Assembly: GCA_029859185.1 (NCBI GenBank)
Contig: JAOUDR010000147.1
Span: forward strand, 1-6,821
Direction of reading: 5' to 3'
DNA length: 6,821 nucleotides
Origin: Gemmatimonadota bacterium
GTDB lineage: Bacteria > Gemmatimonadota > Gemmatimonadetes > Gemmatimonadales > GWC2-71-9
Each line of letters starts with the position of its first letter. The first letter of the stretch is position 1. Below the pieces are notes generated by a model. That model was given only the letters and a program-made list of their open reading frames with translations. It searched no databases and was not told the origin of the DNA. This document shows positions 1 to 4,503 of this stretch, in pieces. The translations under genes were made by a program, and so were the position numbers.

Positions 1-199
1 CGTCCACGCCATCTACCCGGAATGCGTGTGCTGCCGTCAGGTGACGCGCGTGCTCGCCGGTCCCGCATGCAACGTCGAGAACGTCCCGCGCGTCGGGGAG
101 ATGTGCACGGATCACCTGCGCCACGGCGGCGGCCTCCGCAGCGTAGTCCTTCATCGCGGTGTAGATGCGATCGTACAGGTCGCCGGATTCAGAGAACAT
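1..199 (-). CDS. Class I SAM-dependent methyltransferase, N-terminal fragment (runs off the left edge)
   Basis: The first 66 codons of a minus-strand gene are visible, starting at ATG 199-197. After a helical N-terminus (MFSESGDLYDRIYTAMKDY) comes VLDVACGTGEHARHL at residues 40-54, the glycine-rich SAM-binding motif I of Rossmann-fold methyltransferases. It is followed by VDGVD at 62-66, where the motif II acidic residue that contacts the SAM ribose is expected. The C-terminal part that defines the substrate lies outside the window, so the target cannot be named. The ATG lies inside the end of the preceding small lipoprotein gene: the two overlap by 11 bases (189-199), and no separate Shine-Dalgarno is obvious, so translation is probably coupled. 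The fold is near certain; the substrate is unknown. Confidence 0.88.
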   Translation of the reverse strand, partial: MFSESGDLYDRIYTAMKDYAAEAAAVAQVIRAHLPDARDVLDVACGTGEHARHLTAAHAFRVDGVD

Positions 200-425
200 G
201 CCGCGCGGGGCTCGATGCCGGCTGGCAGACGCACTCGAGAAACGACGCCTCGGAGATTCGGGACCGTTCGACGCCGCAATAGATGAAGTTCTTCGGTCCA
301 TCAATCTCGCGGCCGACCGGTGCGGAGCCACACCCGACGACGGTGACCAGTAGGACGATCCTGCGGAGGTTGGTCCCGTTGTTGGTTTGCTTGTGTCGTT
401 GGTTGGTGAGAAGGAAGAGTGGCAT
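189..425 (-). CDS. Small unrecognised putative lipoprotein (78 aa)
   Basis: I do not recognise this protein. From ATG 425-423 it encodes 78 residues ending at TGA 191-189. Residues 21-32 read RRIVLLVTVVGC: two arginines, a short hydrophobic stretch and a lipobox-like VVGC, so Cys32 could be lipidated and the mature part would be about 47 residues. Three more cysteines follow at 50, 65 and 67 (YCG and ECVCQ). The region before the arginines is unusually long, polar and Asn/Gln/Thr-rich, because it is encoded by a C/A-rich tract. The ATG is preceded by GGTGA (complement of 434-438) with an 8-base spacer; this element straddles the ridA stop. A GTG at 437-435 in the same frame would give a 4-base overlap with ridA and four more residues. 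The 3' end overlaps the methyltransferase start by 11 bases. Support comes from the overlaps and the signal-like segment only. Confidence 0.55.
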   Translation of the reverse strand: MPLFLLTNQRHKQTNNGTNLRRIVLLVTVVGCGSAPVGREIDGPKNFIYCGVERSRISEASFLECVCQPASSPARHVL

Positions 426-433
426 GAGCCAGC

Positions 434-438
434 TCACC
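434..438 (-). promoter_or_regulatory. Ribosome binding site for the small lipoprotein, overlapping the ridA stop
   Basis: On the minus strand GGTGA lies 8 bases before ATG 425 and matches the anti-Shine-Dalgarno complement. It overlaps the TGA stop of the RidA gene (436-434), an arrangement that favours re-initiation by ribosomes finishing ridA. It decides in favour of ATG 425 over the alternative GTG 437, which has no Shine-Dalgarno of its own. Confidence 0.4.
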
Positions 439-838
439 CAGCCGCGTGGTTGGCGTCGTCGATCACCGCGTCGGCCTCGATCTCGATCAGCCATGCCGGA
501 TCGACGAAGCGTGAGACCTGCATGATGGTGTTGACGGGGCGGATGTCGCGGAAGAACTCGCCGTGCACCGCGGCCACTTGCTCCCAGTCCTCGATTCGGG
601 TGAGCAGGATCCGCGTGCGCACGACGTGGCGCAGTGACGCCCCCGCCTCCTGCAGCGCGGCGGCGATGATCTCGAAGCAACGCCGCGCCTGCGCTGCGGG
701 ATCACCGGGCCCGACGGTCCCGCCGTCTGCGCCGATCGGCGCCGTTCCGGCTACGGTGACCAGGGACCCGGCACGCACCGCCCGCGAGATCCCGATTCTG
801 GGTTCGTACGGGCTGCCGCTCGATACCAGCTGACGCAT
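434..838 (-). CDS. RidA (YjgF/YER057c/UK114) family protein lacking the canonical active-site Arg
   Basis: This 134-residue protein has the length and layout of the trimeric Rid family. Seen in order are VTVAGTAPIG (28-37), PAAQARRCFEIIAAALQEAG (47-66), HVVRTRILLT (71-80), the helix around WEQVAAVHGEFF (85-96) and RPVNTIMQVSRF (100-111) leading into IEIEADAV (118-125). RidA enzymes hydrolyse reactive enamine/imine intermediates such as 2-aminoacrylate. E. coli RidA uses an Arg in its RPARS-like segment for this; the equivalent position here is Asn103, while the Glu of the C-terminal EIEA motif is kept (Glu121). It therefore belongs to one of the Arg-lacking Rid subgroups, and deaminase activity should not be assumed. 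ATG 838 is preceded by AGGGGGG. It lies 73 bases downstream of msrB and ends 8 bases before the next ATG, so co-transcription is likely. Confidence 0.9.
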   Translation of the reverse strand: MRQLVSSGSPYEPRIGISRAVRAGSLVTVAGTAPIGADGGTVGPGDPAAQARRCFEIIAAALQEAGASLRHVVRTRILLTRIEDWEQVAAVHGEFFRDIRPVNTIMQVSRFVDPAWLIEIEADAVIDDANHAAG

Positions 839-866
839 GAGCCCCCCTGCCGTGCTGAAACCGTGC

Positions 867-896
867 CGCGATGGTGCCACGTCGCGAATGGTCGCG
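867..896. repeat. Clustered TCGCG/CGCGA words in the msrB-ridA spacer
   Basis: In the 73-base gap between msrB and ridA, CGCGATGGT (867-875) is followed by CGCGAATGGT (883-892), a near-identical direct repeat with a 16-base period, and then by TCGCG (892-896). Because TCGCGA is itself palindromic, alternative small hairpins are possible (867-871 with 882-886, or 883-887 with 892-896). It could be a binding site, an mRNA processing or structural element, or chance in GC-rich DNA. No T-run follows, so it is not a terminator. Confidence 0.22.
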
Positions 897-911
897 TGCG
901 TCCTGCCGACC

Positions 912-1370
912 TTAGACGGCGTCGGTTCCTTTGATCTTCTTGAGCGACACGGCATTGATGCAGTATCGCAAGCCACTCGGTGCGGGTCCATCGGGAAACA
1001 CGTGCCCGAGGTGTGCGTCGCAGACGTTGCATGTGGTTTCGACCCGGTGCATCCCGAGGGATTGATCGCCGTGATACGCGACGACGTCCGGCGCGGTCGG
1101 TTGGGTGAACGACGGCCACCCGGTCCCGGACTCGAACTTCTCCGAGGAGTCGAACAGCACGGTATCGCAACAGACGCACGCATAGCGTCCTGGCTCGAAC
1201 AGGCTGCACATCTCCGAGCTGAAGGGCCGCTCGGTACCCCGCCCCCGCGTTACCCGGTACTCCTCCGGTGTGAGACGCGCTCGCCAATCGTCATCCGGTC
1301 GCTCGACTCGGCGTGGCGGGGCCGGGTTTTCCGCACGCGTGATGCGGAGAATGTCGTCCCACGTCACCAT
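912..1370 (-). CDS. msrB: Peptide-methionine (R)-S-oxide reductase MsrB
   Basis: MsrB reduces the R-epimer of methionine sulfoxide in proteins, normally with thioredoxin as reductant. The 152 residues contain the full domain: GTERPF (45-50), the zinc CxxC pair Cys65/Cys68 (CVCC) and Cys114/Cys117 (CNVCDAH), SGTGWPSF (81-88), HLGHVFPDGP (120-129) and the catalytic Cys137 in RYCINAVSL. The usual resolving Cys of the SGCGWPSF motif is Thr83 here; Cys55 (SSEMCSLFEPG) is the likely substitute. No signal peptide is seen, so it should be cytoplasmic. The first 30 residues (start MVTWDDILRI, then PPRRVERPDDDWR) match the extended N-terminus of a common bacterial subgroup rather than the shorter E. 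coli form. ATG 1370 has a GGAG nine bases upstream. The next gene is ridA, 73 bases away on the same strand. Confidence 0.96.
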   Translation of the reverse strand: MVTWDDILRITRAENPAPPRRVERPDDDWRARLTPEEYRVTRGRGTERPFSSEMCSLFEPGRYACVCCDTVLFDSSEKFESGTGWPSFTQPTAPDVVAYHGDQSLGMHRVETTCNVCDAHLGHVFPDGPAPSGLRYCINAVSLKKIKGTDAV

Positions 1371-1379
1371 GATGACTGT

Positions 1380-1383
1380 CTCC
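1380..1383 (-). promoter_or_regulatory. Ribosome binding site of msrB
   Basis: The minus strand shows GGAG followed by a 9-base spacer and ATG 1370, which supports that start for MsrB. Confidence 0.6.
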
Positions 1384-1392
1384 AGTGGTTAG

Positions 1393-1408
1393 GTCGTTGC
1401 TGGTTGGT
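1393..1408 (-). repeat. C/A-rich ACCAACCA-ACGAC element in the msrB leader
   Basis: On the minus strand ACCAACCAGCAACGAC lies 22 bases upstream of the msrB ATG. A near copy, ACCAACCAACGAC, sits at 407-395 inside the start of the small lipoprotein gene; it differs only by a 3-base insertion. It lies in the 104-base gap (1371-1474) after the ICMT-like gene, which also contains the short inverted repeat GAGTACACTC. I see no convincing -35/-10 pair there. An unstructured C/A-rich leader is one possible role. Confidence 0.25.
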
Positions 1409-1474
1409 CAGGTGCCAGATCATGGATGGAGAGTACACTCGCGCACGGCCTTTCGCGTACGGTGATCGGGTTCC

Positions 1475-1918
1475 TCAGAGCCACCGCCGGACACGGGCCC
1501 GGTACTGCTGCCACTCGGCGCCGAACGCGTCGGCCAGCATGCGTTCCTCGACGCGCACGAACCGGGCGTCGATGACCATGGGGAACACGACCACGAGTAC
1601 GAGGGGAGACGCCGTGCCGAGCAGGAGTGCTACGCCGAGCAGCAGCAACGTCATCCCGAGATACATGGGGTTGCGGGTCACGGAGAACGGAAAGTCGGTC
1701 ACGAGTGCCGACGAGCGTTCAAACGGCTTCACCGTGGTCAGGTGGCGATGGAACGCTCGGTCCGCCACAACATTGAGCAGAATTCCCAACCCGAGCGGCG
1801 CGAGTCCGAGCAAGGTGAGCGGGAACTGGAGGTAGCGGCCGAGGGGCCACAGAACATGGAGTAGCGCCATACCGACGAGGGCGAACAGGAAGTAGGTGGG
1901 CGGCAGAACTCTCCTCAT
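1475..1918 (-). CDS. Isoprenylcysteine/phospholipid methyltransferase-like integral membrane protein (ICMT/PEMT superfamily)
   Basis: The protein has 147 residues and is mostly hydrophobic, with likely membrane segments at about 8-24, 31-51, 87-103 and 104-117. The family signature is at the C-terminal side: FPFSVTRNPMYLGM (76-89), with the Arg-Asn-Pro-x-Tyr core, then Glu124-Glu125, then FGAEWQQYRARVRRWL (132-147). In ICMT and PEMT enzymes these segments bind SAM and place the methyl acceptor at the membrane face. Bacterial members have varied or unknown acceptors, so the substrate (lipid, isoprenoid or small thiol) is open. Its ATG overlaps the stop of the upstream SRPBCC gene in an ATGA arrangement (1915-1918), so the two are probably translationally coupled. 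The family is clear; the specific reaction is not. Confidence 0.85.
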   Translation of the reverse strand: MRRVLPPTYFLFALVGMALLHVLWPLGRYLQFPLTLLGLAPLGLGILLNVVADRAFHRHLTTVKPFERSSALVTDFPFSVTRNPMYLGMTLLLLGVALLLGTASPLVLVVVFPMVIDARFVRVEERMLADAFGAEWQQYRARVRRWL

Positions 1919-2430
1919 GGCCGACTAGTGCCCGGCCGGAAAGAGCCACGTGCCCTGGCCAGCATCCAGCGCAGTGCTTTGACCCACCTCGACCATTGGC
2001 GCGGGCGCGGCACCGCGCCAAGGCCCCGCTCGGCCTTGTCCAGCAAGTCCTCGATCAGCGCGTCGTGGAGCGGGCGAATGATGACCGGCCAGCGCACGAC
2101 CGCGCTGCCGCTGGTCTGCATCTCGATGACGTGCCGCAGACGGCTGTGCGTCGGGTCGACGGGCTCGATGACGAATTCGTGCGTTCCCTCGAAGCCCGGC
2201 GGAGCCGTGAACCGGAACCGCACACGCTGACCCCGCTCGTAGTGCTCGACGGTATAGCGAATCGGTCCGTGACCGCCGACGGCGCCCACCGCGAGCGGGC
2301 GGTCGAACGTCATGGGTGGCCAGCGATCGGGCCACAGTGGATCCGGAGGCGACGCGAGCCCGTCGAGCAGCGCGCCGACACGAGCGATCGGCGCCGCAAT
2401 CACGCGCTCGTGAACGTTGCGGACGTTCAT
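1915..2430 (-). CDS. SRPBCC/START-like ligand-binding protein
   Basis: This 171-residue protein fits the SRPBCC (polyketide cyclase/START-like) fold. It begins with a strand and helix, VHERVIAAPIARVGALLDGL (6-25). A row of strands follows (IRYTVEHYERGQRVRFRF at 57-74 and HEFVIEPV at 84-91, then SRLRHVIEMQTSG at 96-108), ending in a long C-terminal helix (RPLHDALIEDLLDKAERGLG, 119-138) that would close the hydrophobic pocket. A basic tail (about 141-171, with WSRWVKALRWMLARARG) is extra and amphipathic; it may touch the membrane or the neighbouring membrane methyltransferase, but that is inference. Such proteins bind lipids or hydrophobic ligands, or act as cyclases or hydrolases. No catalytic residue can be named. 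It shares a 4-base overlap with the ICMT-like gene. The upstream Shine-Dalgarno is weak. Confidence 0.72.
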   Translation of the reverse strand: MNVRNVHERVIAAPIARVGALLDGLASPPDPLWPDRWPPMTFDRPLAVGAVGGHGPIRYTVEHYERGQRVRFRFTAPPGFEGTHEFVIEPVDPTHSRLRHVIEMQTSGSAVVRWPVIIRPLHDALIEDLLDKAERGLGAVPRPRQWSRWVKALRWMLARARGSFRPGTSRP

Positions 2431-2442
2431 CGTAGTCTCGGC

Positions 2443-2464
2443 AAGTCCCTACATGCCGGGACCT
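2443..2464 (-). other. Intergenic hairpin between the PD40 lipoprotein and SRPBCC genes
   Basis: In the 37-base gap the minus-strand RNA can form AGGUCCC / GGGACUU (7 pairs, one G-U) with an 8-base loop. It starts 3 bases after the lipoprotein stop codon and ends 12 bases before the SRPBCC ATG. There is no T-run after it, so a full terminator is doubtful; it may stabilise the upstream mRNA end or tune downstream initiation. Confidence 0.35.
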
Positions 2465-2467
2465 GAG

Positions 2468-3508
2468 CTACCATCCTTCGGGCCGCAGCTGATCGATGAA
2501 TCCGGCGTCGATCCAGTAGATGGCGGGGTTGCCGCTCTCCGGCCCCGCGCGGAAGCGGCGCAGGAAATCGAGGGTCAAAGTGTCCGGTAGCGTCGCATCG
2601 GGTCGTCGACGGGCGGACATGAAGAAGAAGTACTTGCCGTCCGGCGAGACGTAGGGTGAGTACTCGGCGCCGCCCGGCGTGTTCACGGGGTCGCCGAGGT
2701 TCACGGGCTCGCTCCATTCGTCACCCGCGGTGCGAAAGACCACGTAGTAGTCGGTCCCCCCCCGCGTGTCCGGGCGCTCCGTGCAGACGATGAGGTACGT
2801 CTCGTCGGGCGCGATGAAGGCGTTGAACTGCGAAGGTGTGGAGTTCACCTCGGGGCCCAGCTTCTCCGGTTCCTGATAGCGCCCATCGACGAGACGGGAC
2901 CGGTAGATGTAGCTCTCCCGCTCATCGTCACTTCCCCGCGTGAAATAGAGCGTGCCGTCGCGCGTCACGGAGGGGAAGAACTCGGCCCCTTCGGAGTTGA
3001 TCGGCGGGCCGAGGTCGTAGGGCTCGCTCCAGCCACCGTCCACCCGGTCCATCACCCAGATGTCCTGGTTACTCCAGGTGCGGATCTGCTCCGCGCGCGC
3101 CTCCCGGCCGGGACCAACGCGGGTGGAGAGGAAGAAGAACCGCCGTCCATCGGGTGAGATGGCGGGCTCGAGATTGAAGAACCGTGAGTCCTGCGCGAAG
3201 GATGCCACCTCGGGTCGGGTCCATCGGCCGTCCTCGATGTGGGTCTCCAGGATCGTGTTGAAGCGGCCAAGCTGGACCCCGAAGAACATCTCGGTGCCGT
3301 CGGGGGTCATGGCCACGTCCCGCGTGTACATGCCCGTGGACACGATGTCCGGTGCGAACAGTTGCGGCTCGGCACCGGGCGGCGCCTGCCCGAGGTACGG
3401 ACCTTCGAGCACGGGAAAGTCGTCGGATGGTGGTGCGCAGCCTCCCGCCAGCAGCGTGATGAGCAGCACCGGCATCCACGGGCGACGGCACTTGTCGTTG
3501 AAGGCCAT
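2468..3508 (-). CDS. PD40/TolB-like beta-propeller lipoprotein
   Basis: The gene encodes 346 residues from ATG 3508. A signal peptide with a basic n-region (KCRRPW) and hydrophobic VLLITLLAGG ends in a lipobox at Cys24, followed by APP, so an exported lipid-anchored protein is predicted. The body carries five PD40-type repeats with a PDG-like core: around residues 62-76 (AMTPDGTEMFF), 112-126 (AISPDGRRFFF), 175-189 (SVTRDGTLYF), 226-241 (FIAPDETYLIV) and 281-296 (YVSPDGKYFFF). Most are preceded by a W-S-E-P-x-x-L-G-like turn, typical of WD40-like propellers. Such proteins usually bind proteins or glycans; no enzyme active site is visible. The TTG-initiated extension to 3526 is less likely, because GGGAG sits 8 bases before ATG 3508. 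It begins the minus-strand run and may be co-transcribed with the SRPBCC gene 37 bases downstream. Confidence 0.85.
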   Translation of the reverse strand: MAFNDKCRRPWMPVLLITLLAGGCAPPSDDFPVLEGPYLGQAPPGAEPQLFAPDIVSTGMYTRDVAMTPDGTEMFFGVQLGRFNTILETHIEDGRWTRPEVASFAQDSRFFNLEPAISPDGRRFFFLSTRVGPGREARAEQIRTWSNQDIWVMDRVDGGWSEPYDLGPPINSEGAEFFPSVTRDGTLYFTRGSDDERESYIYRSRLVDGRYQEPEKLGPEVNSTPSQFNAFIAPDETYLIVCTERPDTRGGTDYYVVFRTAGDEWSEPVNLGDPVNTPGGAEYSPYVSPDGKYFFFMSARRRPDATLPDTLTLDFLRRFRAGPESGNPAIYWIDAGFIDQLRPEGW

Positions 3509-3516
3509 CAGGAGCG

Positions 3517-3521
3517 CTCCC
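3517..3521 (-). promoter_or_regulatory. Ribosome binding site of the PD40 lipoprotein
   Basis: Minus-strand GGGAG with an 8-base spacer precedes ATG 3508. It decides the start against the in-frame TTG at 3526. Confidence 0.6.
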
Positions 3522-3553
3522 GTCAAAAGGAGATCAAGCGGCGCGGGATTGGT

Positions 3554-3586
3554 CCCCTTCCGAGGAGGGGATTCCGAGACGATACT
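3554..3586 (+). promoter_or_regulatory. Inverted repeat and weak promoter candidate in the divergent intergenic region
   Basis: Between the divergent lipoprotein and dodecin genes, CCCCTTC (3554-3560) and GGAGGGG (3564-3570) form a 7-base inverted repeat with a 3-base centre and one imperfect pair. TTCCGA (3558-3563) and GATACT (3581-3586), 17 bases apart, could serve as weak -35 and -10 elements for dodecin, in which case the repeat would overlap the -35 like an operator. The match to consensus is poor and this remains a guess. Confidence 0.25.
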
Positions 3587-3623
3587 GCGACAAGGAGCTA
3601 CCCGACAGGTTCATCCTTCACAA

Positions 3624-3628
3624 GGGAG
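3624..3628 (+). promoter_or_regulatory. Ribosome binding site of the dodecin gene
   Basis: GGGAG lies 5 bases before ATG 3634 and supports that start. Confidence 0.6.
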
Positions 3629-3633
3629 CACGT

Positions 3634-3837
3634 ATGGCTGTCGCAAAGGTCACCGAGATCACGTCGAGTTCTGCCAAGAGCTTCGACGACGCCATCAAGG
3701 TCGGCATCGACCGCGCGGGCAAGACGCTGAAGAACATCCAGGGCGCCTGGGTCAACGAGATGAAGGTCGAGGTCAAGAACGGCAAGATCTCGGAATACCG
3801 CGTCAACATGAAGGTGACGTTCGTCCTGCAGGACTGA
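3634..3837 (+). CDS. Dodecin family protein
   Basis: The 67 residues have the dodecin beta-alpha-beta-beta layout: strand VAKVTEITSSS (3-13), helix SFDDAIKVGIDRAGKTL (16-32), then two strands, WVNEMKVEVKNG (39-50) and ISEYRVNMKVTFVL (52-65). Dodecins assemble into hollow dodecamers that store or buffer flavins such as riboflavin, FMN or lumichrome in the cytoplasm; a subgroup has been linked to calcium. Compared with my recollection of flavin-binding dodecins (W-F-E-V and Y-Q-V), an ungapped alignment puts Gly37 at the flavin-stacking Trp and Arg58 at the Gln, with Trp39 two residues later. This variant looks typical of a widespread AVAKVTEI subgroup, so the fold is sure but the ligand is not. 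The gene is monocistronic, with its own ribosome site and a terminator candidate 23 bases after the stop. Confidence 0.93.
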   Translation: MAVAKVTEITSSSAKSFDDAIKVGIDRAGKTLKNIQGAWVNEMKVEVKNGKISEYRVNMKVTFVLQD

Positions 3838-3860
3838 GTCTCGACGATGTCAACGGCAGG

Positions 3861-3889
3861 CGTGGTCGGCCCGGGTGCCGGCCGCGTTT
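3861..3889 (+). terminator. Probable intrinsic terminator of the dodecin gene
   Basis: CGTGGTCGGC (3861-3870) pairs with GCCGGCCGCG (3877-3886) to give a 10-base stem with eight Watson-Crick and two G-U pairs around the loop CCGGGT, directly followed by TTT. It begins 23 bases after the dodecin stop. The T-run is short. On the opposite strand no T-run follows, so it is not clearly bidirectional for the convergent SnoaL-like gene. The rest of 3838-3991 shows no convincing gene. Confidence 0.5.
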
Positions 3890-3991
3890 GCCGAGCGGCG
3901 GAGCGCGACGGGGCAGGCCGGGTCGTCGGGCCGCTGATTCGCTACCGACCGCCCTGTGGTTCCCCCGTCGTCCGTTCGCCGTGGGGGGCCC

Positions 3992-4387
3992 TCAAGCGAG
4001 CTTCACCATGGACCAGTGGGCATGCACGAGCCGCCAAGTCCGTCCGACTTGGCGGTAGACAGCGGTGGCTTTCCACGGAGGGAAGGCCGTGCCATCCGGC
4101 GAGGAAGCGTGGTAGCGGAAGGTGAGAATCCCTACATCTCCAACGAGTTGTACCTTGGGATCCACCATCTCGTACCTGTGAACCGGGATCTGTCCCTTCA
4201 GGCCCGAAAAGTAGGCCAGTAGCGCCTCACGACCCTCGACGCGCGCCTGGGCCCCGATGTCGTCGAAGTAGGTGACGTCGTCCGCGGCCGTCTCCGCATA
4301 TCCCTCCGGGTCTCCCGCTGACCAGCGCTGCAAGGCACGGTGCTCCGCGGCGAGGATCGCTTCAGTGGGGTTCACGCTGCTGGGCAT
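3992..4387 (-). CDS. NTF2-like / SnoaL-like (DUF4440-type) protein
   Basis: The protein has 131 residues, the usual size of a single cone-shaped NTF2-like domain. The N-terminal helix contains LAAEHRALQRWSAGDPEGYAE (about 12-32), then DVTYFDD (37-43), GREALLAYFSGLKG (52-65), RYEMVDPKVQLVGDVGILTF (71-90), WKATAVYRQVGRTWRLVH (105-122) and the ending HWSMVKLA. This pattern is that of the SnoaL/ketosteroid-isomerase-like group annotated as nuclear transport factor 2 family. Members act as small-molecule isomerases or hydrolases, or as oligomeric binding modules, and most are uncharacterised. Acidic residues Asp37, Asp42 and Asp43 and the His residues at 93, 122 and 124 could line the pocket, but no reaction can be assigned. 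No signal peptide. ATG 4387 is preceded by AGGAG with a 10-base spacer. It may be co-transcribed with the membrane-protein gene 116 bases upstream. Confidence 0.82.
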   Translation of the reverse strand: MPSSVNPTEAILAAEHRALQRWSAGDPEGYAETAADDVTYFDDIGAQARVEGREALLAYFSGLKGQIPVHRYEMVDPKVQLVGDVGILTFRYHASSPDGTAFPPWKATAVYRQVGRTWRLVHAHWSMVKLA

Positions 4388-4397
4388 GGCTCCCTCT

Positions 4398-4402
4398 CTC
4401 CT
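4398..4402 (-). promoter_or_regulatory. Ribosome binding site of the SnoaL-like gene
   Basis: Minus-strand AGGAG lies 10 bases before ATG 4387; a second purine-rich GGGAG is closer (2 bases), too near to be the main site. Confidence 0.5.
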
Positions 4403-4503
4403 GGCGAATGGAAGATGACCTGATGCCGAAAGGCCCTATCGTCGGGCACGCCATTGGCTGATGAGAACCGGTAGGGTGCGCCACGCTGCGGCAGGGACGA
4501 GGC

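Noticed and set aside
439..680. Upstream part of the small lipoprotein frame, open back to 680 within ridA
   Set aside because: It overlaps the well-supported RidA frame; ATG 425 with GGTGA upstream, or GTG 437, gives a sensible start after the ridA stop.
837..1835. 332-codon open frame on the plus strand across msrB and the ICMT-like gene
   Set aside because: It is antisense to two clear genes with conserved motifs, and its translation is Arg/Ser-rich without domain character; long antisense frames are common at high GC.
3509..3526. TTG start at 3526 for the PD40 lipoprotein
   Set aside because: ATG 3508 has GGGAG at good spacing and leaves a normal signal-peptide n-region, so the longer form is not needed.
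3962..3988. CCCCC...GGGGGG hairpin as a terminator for the SnoaL-like gene
   Set aside because: Only five or six pairs around a 16-base loop, and no T-run on the minus strand after it.
3060..4058. 332-codon plus-strand frame running from inside the PD40 lipoprotein through dodecin
   Set aside because: It crosses the dodecin gene in another frame and is antisense to the lipoprotein; no recognisable domain.
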